64,000 bases of DNA from Chryseobacterium vrystaatense. Its GTDB lineage: Bacteria; Bacteroidota; Bacteroidia; Flavobacteriales; Weeksellaceae. This document shows, piece after piece, positions 1 to 8,716 of the stretch (its first letter is position 1; every line of letters starts with the position of its first letter). The stretch spans positions 248,001-312,000 of the forward strand of contig NZ_JPRI01000001.1 of the NCBI RefSeq assembly GCF_000737765.1, written 5' to 3'. The position numbers and the translations under genes were made by a program. The notes beneath the pieces were generated by a model. The model made no database searches. It was not told where the DNA came from and was given only the letters and a program-made list of their open reading frames with translations.

Positions 1-49
1 TATATCTCAATTATTCAAAATATTATTATATTAGATAAAAATTTATCCT

Positions 50-1657
50 ATGAAAAAAACATTACTTTTGAGCTTCATCGCATTGGCAACAATGAGCAGT
101 GCACAGATTTTAGTAACAGAAAGCTTTGAAAATGCAACCTATCCGGGATTTGCAATTACAGGCGGATATAGTGATCTTAACGGAGGCACTGCACAAACGT
201 ACATTGTTGGAAACTGTGACGGTACCGTATCTATTGGAGCCGAAGCGTATGGTTCAAGTGTTGGTAACAGAACGATCAACCTGATATATACTAAACCAGC
301 CAGTATCACTGCTAACGGTAAGAAGATAGATATTTCTTTTAATTACAGTACCACTGCTTATGACGCAACAAGCAGTATCGGCGGTGTCATTAATGTAGAC
401 TATTCTACAAACGGGGGAACTTCCTATCTTCCGGTAGCCACCCCAGTTACCCTAACTTCTACAGCCCAAACCTGTGCTACATTTACAGGTACAATTCCTG
501 AAAGTGCCAATGTAAACGGAAACTTTATGCTTCGTATTCAGACCGTTGGAACTACAGGTACTACCTATGATTTCTACAGCTTTATAGATAATGTCAAAAT
601 CAAACAGGAAGTAACAGCAGTTCCTGCATGTACAGCAATAAGCAGCCCTATCAGTGGTGCAACAGGAGTTTCAGTACGTCCACAAATAACATGGGCCGCT
701 GCTGCCGGTGCAGAATCCTATAAAATAAAAATAGGAACCACTCCGGGAGCTTCAAATATATATACGGGGACAACTTCTGGTACATCTTTTTCACCTGTAT
801 CAACCGAAGTTCTTCCTCAAAACACCCTTCTTTACGCTTCCATTACGCCAACCAATGCTTTAGGTGATGCCACAGGATGTCCGGAAATTTCCTTCACAAC
901 AGCCGCCAATCCTTTTGCACCATATTGCGGACCGCTTACAGCCAAACTGGGAGTGTATCCTATATCTAATGTTGTATTAAGTGATATGACCAATGCGTCG
1001 AGTGGAACTGCAAATACCGGTGACGGACAGGAAAACTTTACCGCCAAAATAGCTACAGTGACCAGAGGAACCTCTTACCCTATAACCCTTACCGGAACAG
1101 GAGTAGGAAACAACCGATTCGGATTTACCGTATTTATTGACTGGAATCAAAACGGAAGTTTTGCCGATGCAGGAGAATCTTACTTTGTAACGTCTGATTT
1201 TGCAGGATCTACCGGTGCTGTCGTAACAGTGAACAAAAACATTGCTGTCCCTTCCACCGCTTTGCTGGGGAATACCAGAATGAGAGTGAAATATCAATTC
1301 AACAGTTCAACAAGTTCTGTAAGAGCAGAATTGTCAAGCCCATGTACTGATCTTAGTCAGGGACAGGCTGAAGACTATACCATTCTTGTACAGAAAAACG
1401 TATTGGGAACTTCAGAAATTAATGCAGATGGTAAAGCGGACGTCACCGTTTATCCAAATCCATTTAAAGATAAGTTAACAATTTCCGATATCAAGGATGT
1501 AAAATCCATTATTGTATCAGACGTTTCAGGCAGACAGGTTAAAACCCTTAAGCCAAGTACTGAACTAAACCTTTCTGATTTGAATTCAGGCCTGTATCTG
1601 ATTACTCTTCAAATGGAGAACGGAACCGCAAAAACAGTAAAAGCAATTAAGAAATAG
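50..1657 (+). CDS. T9SS-sorted secreted protein with GEVED domain
   Basis: Secreted protein of unknown ligand. A signal peptide covers residues 1-19 and ends in SSAQ. A beta-rich region (~20-190) is followed by an FN3-like domain (~193-285), a GEVED domain (~295-450, with FIDWNQNGSFADAGE and the closing GQAEDYTI) and a type A C-terminal sorting signal for the type IX secretion system (~460-535, with YPNPF and GLYLITL). The ATG at 50 begins the signal peptide cleanly. The gene stands alone and ends at a strong hairpin. No catalytic domain is visible. GEVED domains occur in secreted enzymes and adhesins, so an adhesive or scaffold role is inference. Confidence 0.88.
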   Translation: MKKTLLLSFIALATMSSAQILVTESFENATYPGFAITGGYSDLNGGTAQTYIVGNCDGTVSIGAEAYGSSVGNRTINLIYTKPASITANGKKIDISFNYSTTAYDATSSIGGVINVDYSTNGGTSYLPVATPVTLTSTAQTCATFTGTIPESANVNGNFMLRIQTVGTTGTTYDFYSFIDNVKIKQEVTAVPACTAISSPISGATGVSVRPQITWAAAAGAESYKIKIGTTPGASNIYTGTTSGTSFSPVSTEVLPQNTLLYASITPTNALGDATGCPEISFTTAANPFAPYCGPLTAKLGVYPISNVVLSDMTNASSGTANTGDGQENFTAKIATVTRGTSYPITLTGTGVGNNRFGFTVFIDWNQNGSFADAGESYFVTSDFAGSTGAVVTVNKNIAVPSTALLGNTRMRVKYQFNSSTSSVRAELSSPCTDLSQGQAEDYTILVQKNVLGTSEINADGKADVTVYPNPFKDKLTISDIKDVKSIIVSDVSGRQVKTLKPSTELNLSDLNSGLYLITLQMENGTAKTVKAIKK

Positions 1658-1693
1658 TAAAATCTTAAAGTAAATTCTATTTATATTATTATG

Positions 1694-1722
1694 AAGCGAC
1701 GGTTGTATACCGTCGCTTTTTT
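1694..1722 (+). terminator. Rho-independent terminator
   Basis: The arms AAGCGACGG and CCGTCGCTT pair perfectly around a 7-base loop and are followed by a T run. It lies 37 bases after the stop of the T9SS protein gene and ends that single-gene transcript. Confidence 0.85.
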
Positions 1723-1812
1723 GTTCAGAATATGAAGAATATCTCTTTCTTATTTTAAATTTTGACGGATAACCGTAAAAGAAATCAATTATTCTTTTTG
1801 TAATTTTGAAAC

Positions 1813-3315
1813 ATGGAGATGACCTATTTAATTATTGGATTTATTACCGGCGGACTTCTTGGAGCCGTTATTCTGTATTTTGTATTAAAATCAACATCCG
1901 TATCCAGAAGCTCATATGATGCGCTGAATAATCTTCATATCAAAAGTCATTCTGATCTGGAAAACCTGAATCTTAAAGTACAGGAACTGATCCAAAATAT
2001 CAATACAGAGAAAGAACAGCACCAGCAACAAACTGATCTTTTGAATGATCTTAAAAATGAGTATTCAAAAATTGCTGCGGAACACGCCTCATTACATTCA
2101 CAATTTGCGGAGCAAAAACAGCTTCATGCAAAACAGATCACCCAAATCGAAAATCTCACTTCTGAGAAGCAACACATTTTCGCCAAAAATGCAGAACTTT
2201 CTGCCAGGAATGCCAGCATTCAGGAATCTCTTGACAACCAGAAAGAAGAAATTACCAAGATTCAGGAAGAATCTAAATTGCAGTTTGAAAATTTGGCAAA
2301 TAAAATTTTAGAAGAAAAAACAGAAAAGTTTACGACTTTAAATCAGAATAATCTAAAAAATATTCTGGAACCCTTTCAGGAAAAAATCACTGATCTTAAA
2401 AACAGAGTCAACGAAGCCTACGAAAAAGAAAATAAAGAACGTTTTTCTCTTGCAGAAAAGGTAAAAGAACTGGCAGAACTAAATCAGCAAATATCCGAAG
2501 ATGCAAAAAAACTGACAAGAGCTTTGAAAGGGGAAAGCAAAACCCAGGGAAACTGGGGTGAAATGATCCTTGAGAGCATTCTTGAAAAATCAGGACTTGT
2601 CAAAGGAAGAGAATATTTTCTTGAACACGAACTTCGGGATGAGGATAATAAAGCGCTTTTTTCTGAATTTTCCGGAAAAAAAATGAGACCTGATGCGGTT
2701 ATAAAATATCCTGATGAGAGAAATGTAATCATAGATTCTAAAGTCTCTCTCACTGCCTTTACTGAACTGGTCGACGAGACTGATCCTGATGTCCATGCAA
2801 TGAAACTCAACCAGCATTTGGGTTCCATCAAAAATCACATTCTCCAGCTGAGTCAAAAAGCATATGATGATTATGGAAAATCCCTGGATTTCGTCATGAT
2901 GTTTATCCCAAGTGAACCGGCTTATATTTCGGCCATGCAGGCAGATCAAAACCTCTGGAACTTTGCCTATGAAAAAAGGATTCTACTGCTCAATCCAAGC
3001 AACCTGATCACTTCCCTAAAACTAATCGCCGATCTTTGGAAGCGTGAATATCAAAACAGGAATTCTATGGAAATTGCCGATCGGGGGGCTAAGCTCTATG
3101 ACAAATTTGTAGGTTTTGTAGACAATCTTGAGAAAGTCGGTAAAAATATTGATCAGGCTAAAAATGTTTATAATGACGCTTACAAACAGTTGTTTACAGG
3201 AAATGACAATCTCGTGATCCAGACCCAGAAATTAAAGTCTCTCGGTATAAAAAATAAAAAAGACCTCCCACAGAGTCTTATTGATAACAGCACCTTTTTA
3301 GAAACAGAAAACTGA
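1813..3315 (+). CDS. rmuC: DNA recombination protein RmuC
   Basis: RmuC-family protein with a PD-(D/E)XK nuclease-like core, linked in E. coli to limiting recombination at inverted repeats. Residues ~4-26 form one N-terminal membrane anchor, and ~40-200 a long Lys/Glu-rich coiled coil. The conserved core (~230-440) includes GNWGEMILESIL, a MRPDAVIKYPD segment, DSKVSLTAF and FVMMFIPSEPAY. The length of 500 residues is typical. A TAATTTTG box at 1801-1808 fits a Bacteroidota -7 element with a very short leader before the ATG at 1813. A small membrane protein follows 4 bases after the stop and is probably co-transcribed. The family call is firm; the physiological role is known only from homologues. 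Confidence 0.93.
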   Translation: MEMTYLIIGFITGGLLGAVILYFVLKSTSVSRSSYDALNNLHIKSHSDLENLNLKVQELIQNINTEKEQHQQQTDLLNDLKNEYSKIAAEHASLHSQFAEQKQLHAKQITQIENLTSEKQHIFAKNAELSARNASIQESLDNQKEEITKIQEESKLQFENLANKILEEKTEKFTTLNQNNLKNILEPFQEKITDLKNRVNEAYEKENKERFSLAEKVKELAELNQQISEDAKKLTRALKGESKTQGNWGEMILESILEKSGLVKGREYFLEHELRDEDNKALFSEFSGKKMRPDAVIKYPDERNVIIDSKVSLTAFTELVDETDPDVHAMKLNQHLGSIKNHILQLSQKAYDDYGKSLDFVMMFIPSEPAYISAMQADQNLWNFAYEKRILLLNPSNLITSLKLIADLWKREYQNRNSMEIADRGAKLYDKFVGFVDNLEKVGKNIDQAKNVYNDAYKQLFTGNDNLVIQTQKLKSLGIKNKKDLPQSLIDNSTFLETEN

Positions 3316-3319
3316 TGCT

Positions 3320-3745
3320 ATGAAAAAGAACCACATTATACTGATCATCAGTATTGTCCTTTTTATGATCTCTTTGGTCCTGCCGGCAGTATTCACTCAA
3401 AAAGGAAGCGAAATGTATGGTTTGGCCTGTTTTCTATTGGGATGGACGGATCTCTCCGGAGATGGAACTTCATGGCTGGCTAACCCTATACTCCTTTTTT
3501 CATGGGTTTTTCTGTTGGTTAAGCAGCCAAAGATTGCAGCTATTCTTGGACTTCTTTCTGTAGCTGTTGCACTCTATTATTTTAGCGAGACAGAAATAAC
3601 CGTTGATGAGGCAGGGCATAAATATCCAATCACATCTTACGGTCCGGGATATTATCTGTGGATCATCAGCTGTGCAACGATGTTCATAGGGAGTTTGATT
3701 CTCTTAAAATCCAAACCGAAAAACGCAGTGAGTCAGGTAAATTAA
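3320..3745 (+). CDS. Small membrane protein, function unknown
   Basis: I do not recognise a named family. The 141 residues hold four likely membrane segments (~6-26, ~53-67, ~71-87 and ~112-130). A soluble loop at ~88-111 contains ITVDEAGHKYPITSYGPGYY. The start lies 4 bases after the stop of rmuC, so the two probably share a transcript. No catalytic or metal-binding motif stands out. It is open, with normal codon use and a normal spacing to its neighbours, so it is a real gene, but no function can be given. Confidence 0.75.
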   Translation: MKKNHIILIISIVLFMISLVLPAVFTQKGSEMYGLACFLLGWTDLSGDGTSWLANPILLFSWVFLLVKQPKIAAILGLLSVAVALYYFSETEITVDEAGHKYPITSYGPGYYLWIISCATMFIGSLILLKSKPKNAVSQVN

Positions 3746-3763
3746 GTTTAAAACATCCATAAT

Positions 3764-4612
3764 ATGTTTTCATTTGCAACATATTCATATCCAAAAACGG
3801 AGTCTTTTAAAGAGATTTCAGTTTCGTCAGCTGCCGCGGGAATTCTTATTTATCTGTTCCTGATCATCTTTCAACCCTTTGGGACAGACAGTTTCCGGCA
3901 TCAGTATAAATATCTGTTGCTTTTCCCATATTCCCTAATTTTCGGAATTGCTTTCATGACTGCTGACCTTGCCGCTATCCGTTTCAAAGATTGGAATGTT
4001 GGCTCGGAACTTCTCAAAGCAACAGGAATCTTATTTTTAGCATCCATTCTCTCCTATTTCTACAATATTTTTTTCATAAGCCATGTTACGATAAGTTTCA
4101 GTAATTACCTGTATATGTTTCTTTATTGTCTTGCTGTAGGAATTCCTATTTCTACAATTTACATTCTGTCCAGATATATTTATTTAAAAAAAATACATGA
4201 AAAAAAGGCAGAACAGGTTTCAGTTTACCTTTCCGGAAACCCCGGCACAGCAGACCGTAAAGCAACAAAAACACTTTTTATTTCTTCCAATAATATAGAA
4301 CTTCAAATTTCAGAAAAGCATTTTGTCTGTGCGCAGTCCATGGAAAACTACTGTTCAGTTTATTTTTATGAAAATGAAAAAATTACGAAAACAGTATTAA
4401 GGATCAGCCTGTATCATCTATTGAATCAGATTCAGACAGATTCTGTAAAAAAATGCCACCGTTCATACATTGTGAATTTAGATAAAGTAAAAAAGATACA
4501 GGGAAATGCCCAGGGTTATAAACTTTCCCTTTCCGAAATTGACCTTGAAATTCCAGTGTCCAGAAGTTTTATTTCATCCATTATTCCTCAATTAAGATCT
4601 TCAATATCTTAA
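3764..4612 (+). CDS. LytTR-family regulator with N-terminal membrane domain
   Basis: Membrane-bound transcriptional regulator. Four hydrophobic segments lie in residues ~20-140 (for example AAAGILIYLFLIIFQPFG), followed by a short linker and a LytTR DNA-binding domain (~165-280). Recognisable LytTR features are FVCAQSMENYCSVYF, a VLRISLYHLL segment, KKCHRSYIVNLDKVKKI and the final IPVSRSFI. No response-regulator receiver domain is present, so any signal must enter through the membrane part or another protein. A CPBP-family protein gene follows 91 bases after the stop, and a regulator-target link between them is only inference. Architecture confident, target unknown. Confidence 0.85.
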   Translation: MFSFATYSYPKTESFKEISVSSAAAGILIYLFLIIFQPFGTDSFRHQYKYLLLFPYSLIFGIAFMTADLAAIRFKDWNVGSELLKATGILFLASILSYFYNIFFISHVTISFSNYLYMFLYCLAVGIPISTIYILSRYIYLKKIHEKKAEQVSVYLSGNPGTADRKATKTLFISSNNIELQISEKHFVCAQSMENYCSVYFYENEKITKTVLRISLYHLLNQIQTDSVKKCHRSYIVNLDKVKKIQGNAQGYKLSLSEIDLEIPVSRSFISSIIPQLRSSIS

Positions 4613-4703
4613 TATTTGATGCCTGTCACATTTCTTTGTCATTCATCACTTTAATTTGGTAAAGCACAGCACAACCAGCAATTTTGTTCAAAAAATATCC
4701 GCA

Positions 4704-5489
4704 ATGAACAAAACACTTCGGTTTTATATCACTTTTATCCTTGGCTTTTTCGTGTATTATTTCTTTGATCTTTTGTATTTCAAAAATATCCAGATATGGA
4801 TCAGAGATTTATCAGAAAGTAAAGCAGTGGCTCATGTTATCGCTTACTCAGCCACCCTGATCCCGTTGATCCTCACATTAAGAATTCTGTTTCCGGGAAA
4901 AAAGCTGATATTCCTTTTTTCGCTGGACCAATCCATTTTAAAAGGATTATCTCTTGCATTCCTGGGTACTCTTCCAATGCTTGCAGGTTATTTCACTTAT
5001 TTTAATCTTACAGACAGAATAGATATCCAGTCCCTGTTCATCAATACCATTTCTTCCGCTTTTTTTGAGGAAATTATTTTCAGGGCATTTCTCATCGGAA
5101 TTCTCTTCCGTTTTACCAAATTGGGTTTTATTTCATCCATTTTCTTTGGATCTTTACTCTTTGCACAGGTGCATTTATATCAAAGCAGTCATCCTGCAGA
5201 ACTTATTGAGATATTTCTCATTACATTTTTAGGATCAGTTTTTTTCTCATGGGTATATATAGAAACGCATTACAATCTTTGGACTGCCATATTTCTGCAT
5301 TGTTTCATGAATTTATATTGGGAAGTTTTTTCCGTATCCGACAATGTTTCAGGAAATACCTATGGAAATCTCTTTAAGATTTTATCCATTCTACTGATGA
5401 TTGTGATCATTATATACCATAAATTCAAACATAGGGCTTCCTTTGAAATTACCGGAAAAACTCTTTTCATGAAAACTAAAAAGGTCTAG
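4704..5489 (+). CDS. CPBP-family intramembrane glutamic protease
   Basis: Polytopic CPBP (CAAX protease and bacteriocin-processing) family protein. Motif 1 is FFEEIIFRAFL with the paired glutamates and arginine, motif 2 is the FAQVHL stretch with its histidine, and motif 3 is FLHCFMNLYW. At least six membrane segments are visible. I start at the ATG at 4704. The TTG at 4656 would give 16 extra residues of poor quality and lies in a TAATTTG stretch that resembles a -7 promoter element. The substrate is unknown; family members act in protein processing or bacteriocin resistance. No operon partner is evident. Confidence 0.85.
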   Translation: MNKTLRFYITFILGFFVYYFFDLLYFKNIQIWIRDLSESKAVAHVIAYSATLIPLILTLRILFPGKKLIFLFSLDQSILKGLSLAFLGTLPMLAGYFTYFNLTDRIDIQSLFINTISSAFFEEIIFRAFLIGILFRFTKLGFISSIFFGSLLFAQVHLYQSSHPAELIEIFLITFLGSVFFSWVYIETHYNLWTAIFLHCFMNLYWEVFSVSDNVSGNTYGNLFKILSILLMIVIIIYHKFKHRASFEITGKTLFMKTKKV

Positions 5490-5515
5490 TCACAAATTTT
5501 GCATAATTTTGCAGC

Positions 5516-6283
5516 ATGTTGATAGAAAGTTTTCAAAACGATAAAATAAAAAACGTCACCAAACTTCTGGCTGACAACAGATTCCGTAAAAAATCAAAAG
5601 TTTTTGTTGTTGAAGGGCAGCAGGAGAATGAAAGAGCTTTGCACTATGATTTTGAACCCGTAGAGTTTTTTATTTGTGAAAACATCTTTAAAGGAGAGCT
5701 GCCGGACGGTAAAATCCATAATGTGAGCGAAAAAGTTTACGAAAAAATTGCGTACAGAGGAAGTTCTGAAGGCATCATTGGGATCTATAAAACAAAGGAC
5801 AACCTTCTTACATCATTTATTCCTGAAGAAAATTCTACAATAATTATTGTGGAGGGGGTAGAAAAGCCTGGTAATCTGGGTGCTATTCTGAGAAGCTGTG
5901 AAGCCTTTGGAGTAGATGCACTGATCGTTGCAGAAGGAAAAGCAGATTTTTACAATCCAAATGTTATCCGGTCAAGTGTAGGATGTCTTTTTGGCATGAA
6001 GGTTTATGATGCAGAAAATGAGGAAACTCTTGAGTTTTTACAGAAAAACCGTTTCAACATTTATACAACGCTTATGGATGAAACTGCTGAAGATCTTTAT
6101 CAACGAGATTTCACACAGCGTTCTGCCGTATTATTCGGGACGGAGCATTCCGGGTTAAGTGATTTCTGGATCGGAAAAGGAAAAAACACACTGATTCCTA
6201 TGTCGGGAAGTATCGATTCTCTTAATCTGAGCAATGCAGTGGCAATTACCTGCTACGAAACTCTGAAACAGAAAAAGGGTTAA
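5516..6283 (+). CDS. TrmH/SpoU-family RNA 2'-O-methyltransferase
   Basis: SAM-dependent RNA ribose methyltransferase of the SPOUT superfamily. The N-terminal part (~1-95) resembles an RNA-binding substrate domain with RKKSKVFVVEGQQE. The catalytic knot has motif 1 NLGAILRSCEAFGVDALI, motif 2 VLFGTEHSGLS and motif 3 IPMSGSIDSLNLSNAVAI, with the expected Asn, Arg and Ser/Asn residues. A perfect TAATTTTG box lies at 5504-5511, so the leader would be nearly absent before the ATG at 5516. Whether the substrate is 23S rRNA or tRNA cannot be decided from sequence alone. The length of 255 residues fits the family. Confidence 0.9.
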   Translation: MLIESFQNDKIKNVTKLLADNRFRKKSKVFVVEGQQENERALHYDFEPVEFFICENIFKGELPDGKIHNVSEKVYEKIAYRGSSEGIIGIYKTKDNLLTSFIPEENSTIIIVEGVEKPGNLGAILRSCEAFGVDALIVAEGKADFYNPNVIRSSVGCLFGMKVYDAENEETLEFLQKNRFNIYTTLMDETAEDLYQRDFTQRSAVLFGTEHSGLSDFWIGKGKNTLIPMSGSIDSLNLSNAVAITCYETLKQKKG

Positions 6284-6393
6284 GCTTAGTTTAAAAGAAG
6301 CCTGATCCGGGAAAGATAAGTTTTTGAAAAACTAAAGCGCTTTGGTAAGTTATTTATCTTAAATCTTTAGTCTTCTGAAAAAACAAAACATAA

Positions 6394-6424
6394 AAAAACC
6401 GTCTCACAGAGTGAAACGGTTCTT
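6394..6424 (-). terminator. Terminator of the alanine-rich lipoprotein gene
   Basis: Arms of 11 bases (AACCGTCTCAC with one mismatch against GTGAAACGGTT) close on a 3-base loop. Read on the minus strand the stem is followed by seven T residues. It sits 24 bases beyond the stop of the minus-strand lipoprotein gene and may also stop plus-strand transcription from the methyltransferase gene. Confidence 0.8.
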
Positions 6425-6447
6425 TTATTGTTAAGCTAATGCTAGAA

Positions 6448-6789
6448 TTATTTCTTAGCAGCGTCTTTAACTTCTTTAGCAGCATCTTTAGCAGCACCTT
6501 TAGCAGCTTCAGCAGCTCCTTTAGCAGCATCAGCAGCACCTTTAGCAGCGTCTTTAGCAACATCAGCTCCAGCAGCAGTAGTAGCAGCAGCAGCATCTTT
6601 AGTAGCGTCAACAGCAGTAGTAGCAGCAGAATCGATTACTTTAGCAGCAGAATCAGAAACTACAGCAGCAGAATCAGCTACGTTTGCAGCAGCAGAATCA
6701 GTAGCACCTTCAGTAGAAGTAGCTTCAGTTTTTTTACAAGCAACTAGAGAGATTGCAGCGATAGCAGCTACGAATAATGACTTTTTCAT
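6448..6789 (-). CDS. Alanine/lysine-rich small lipoprotein
   Basis: Lipoprotein of 113 residues. The signal MKKSLFVAAIAAISLVAC ends in a lipobox with Cys18. The mature part is low complexity: first an Asp/Ser/Ala region with repeated DSAA units, then heptad-like AAKGA, EAAKGA and KDAAKE repeats that should form an amphipathic alpha-helix. The DNA mirrors this as a run of TTTAGCAGC repeats. Helical Ala/Lys-rich envelope lipoproteins are known in other bacteria (compare Lpp and KGG/YtxH-like proteins), but I cannot show homology. Long open frames on the plus strand here are by-products of the repeat. A hairpin terminator follows. Confidence 0.85.
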   Translation of the reverse strand: MKKSLFVAAIAAISLVACKKTEATSTEGATDSAAANVADSAAVVSDSAAKVIDSAATTAVDATKDAAAATTAAGADVAKDAAKGAADAAKGAAEAAKGAAKDAAKEVKDAAKK

Positions 6790-6972
6790 AATAAATTAAA
6801 TTTAATTTTGTTAATATTGTTTTGTATAAATTTCTTTCTGTTCTGTTATTTGAACAAGACAAAGGTAGACCAGATACAAAAGTTGTTTATGAAAAATAAT
6901 TGTAATACATTTGTAAAATAGTTTTACAAATAAATAAAGCTGATAATCAACAATTTAATTATTTTATAAAAA

Positions 6973-8151
6973 TTGACAGATTTAGATCTATTGCATTTTG
7001 AACAGCTAAAAAAGGATGTTCAGACACAATATTTAAAAGAAACCACCCCTTCCCATGATGATATTTCAAAATGGAAGGGGATAGATATTATATATTTTCA
7101 GGAAGACCTTCGCAAAAAAGCGAAAGGCAACATCAGTGAGAAATCATTTTATACTTATTTCAAAACTTCTCCGGTTACCAAATTACCCAGAATTGATATG
7201 CTTAATTTATTGAGCATTTATGCGGGATACACCTCATGGTATGATTTCAAAAAACAACATCTTTTTGCAGGAGAATTGCTGCAGGAAAATGAAGATCTTG
7301 AAGAAGAGGAAATTCAGGAATTAGAAAAAACAGTATCCTCTGCTGCTGATGTAACGAAAATCGAAATTTCACCAAGAAAAATAGAGTTTCAACCTCAGGA
7401 AACCGCTGATTTACAAAAATCAACACCTGAAAATCAAACAATTAAACAAATAACGACTCCAACAAGTCATACAGAAATACAAACCCCATCTCCAAGGAAA
7501 AATTTCTTCAAAAAAAATGCATGGGCTATTATTACTTCCATTTTAATCACCCTTACCGGGATCCTTGGATTCAAAGATGAAATATTTTCAAAAACATATA
7601 AATACTGTTTTACGGACAAGGACCGCGGCGTTTCCGTCATTAACACTCTCGAAATAAGAGTCATCAAGGAAAACGAATCCCCATTGTTCTTTAAAATAAA
7701 GCCGGGAGAATGTTTTTACTATTCCACTAAGGATAAAAATATCAAAATGCAGATTACTGCTCCATTCTATGAGTACCTGGAGGTGAACAGAAATCTGGAA
7801 AATGCTCCTGACGAGGAAATGATAGAGCTAAAGCCCGATGATTACAAGATGGCAGCTTACTACTTCTCTATTAAAGATGTCAAAGGAGGTAATTCTGAAG
7901 AACAGGTAGCCCTTATTAAGCAGAAAAGAAATCAGCTGGAAAATCTGATCAGCAACAATGCTGTGATCTATCAGGTATATGACAATAATACCTATGGTAT
8001 CGAGAGACTTGATAAACAAAAATATATTACACTCGTCACAACACCAACTACATCTCTGAAAAATCTTAATGTAATAGAGATGAAAAAGGACAGCAAAGGG
8101 AAAATAGTATCGATCAAATTTAAAATTATCACAGATGAAGAGAATAAATAA
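6973..8151 (+). CDS. Single-pass membrane protein with Bacteroidota N-terminal helical domain
   Basis: Function not recognised. Residues ~25-100 form a helical module seen at the head of many Flavobacteriia proteins (pattern ISEKSFYTYFKTS, then KLPRIDMLNLLSIYAGYTSW). An acidic and proline-rich linker follows, then one membrane segment at ~183-202 and a soluble domain of ~190 residues. The only start near the upstream in-frame stop (6967) is the TTG at 6973; the first ATG would cut the N-terminal module in half, so I keep TTG. The 3' end overlaps the next lipoprotein gene by 17 bases, which suggests translational coupling. Confidence 0.75.
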   Translation: MTDLDLLHFEQLKKDVQTQYLKETTPSHDDISKWKGIDIIYFQEDLRKKAKGNISEKSFYTYFKTSPVTKLPRIDMLNLLSIYAGYTSWYDFKKQHLFAGELLQENEDLEEEEIQELEKTVSSAADVTKIEISPRKIEFQPQETADLQKSTPENQTIKQITTPTSHTEIQTPSPRKNFFKKNAWAIITSILITLTGILGFKDEIFSKTYKYCFTDKDRGVSVINTLEIRVIKENESPLFFKIKPGECFYYSTKDKNIKMQITAPFYEYLEVNRNLENAPDEEMIELKPDDYKMAAYYFSIKDVKGGNSEEQVALIKQKRNQLENLISNNAVIYQVYDNNTYGIERLDKQKYITLVTTPTTSLKNLNVIEMKKDSKGKIVSIKFKIITDEENK

Positions 8152-8716
8152 GTTTTTAATTTTCGCAGTACTCTTTTTAGCATTTGTTTCCTGCCACAAT
8201 AAAAAGACTGAGGTAAGCGATCTGGATAAACTGAGAAACAGCAACAATATAAAAAGCTATCCTGCAGTAAAAATGGATAGCATGCAGGCTATTAATTCTA
8301 TCACAAAACAGAAAGTACAGGAACTTCTTGACCTTTCTACCCTATACCTTTCCGGAAACAGAAATACAGAGGTAGACTCGTTTATTTATTCACAGATGGA
8401 AAGCTATTTCCATAAACCGGATTCTCTTACATTTAAGAGATTGCTCACTGAACTGGACAGTCTGAAGGTTAGATCGGTAAAGGTCAACAGCCTTAATGTA
8501 TATAAAGAGTTTTATAAAAAGGATACATTGGATTATGCGAAGTTCAATCTGGAATATTTTGACTCCAAAAATAAGTCTCTGGGAACTTTTGAAAAAAATG
8601 CTCAATACATCCTGCTTTCAACTCCGATGATCAAAAAAGAGTTTAAATTCTACTTTTTAGATTTCTACTCTACCCCGCTGAAGAAAGACAGCACTTCAGT
8701 AGGTGTGACCAAATAG
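8135..8716 (+). CDS. Lipoprotein, function unknown
   Basis: A lipoprotein signal with lipobox FVSC (Cys20) begins the protein. The rest is a mixed alpha/beta sequence of 193 residues without a family I recognise. It overlaps the preceding membrane-protein gene by 17 bases and is very likely in the same operon and process. Its 3' end overlaps the convergent 5-formyl-THF cyclo-ligase gene by 52 bases, so the last 17 codons are read on both strands. Confidence 0.78.
   Translation: MKRINKFLIFAVLFLAFVSCHNKKTEVSDLDKLRNSNNIKSYPAVKMDSMQAINSITKQKVQELLDLSTLYLSGNRNTEVDSFIYSQMESYFHKPDSLTFKRLLTELDSLKVRSVKVNSLNVYKEFYKKDTLDYAKFNLEYFDSKNKSLGTFEKNAQYILLSTPMIKKEFKFYFLDFYSTPLKKDSTSVGVTK

Noticed and set aside
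4656..4703. TTG start for the CPBP-family protein
   Set aside because: The TTG lies inside a TAATTTG promoter-like stretch, and the added residues do not extend the family domain; the ATG at 4704 is better.
6354..6747. Open frames on both strands around the alanine-rich lipoprotein gene
   Set aside because: Leu-rich and Ser/Phe-rich by-products of the GCAGC-type repeat; the minus-strand lipoprotein frame with lipobox and terminator explains the DNA.
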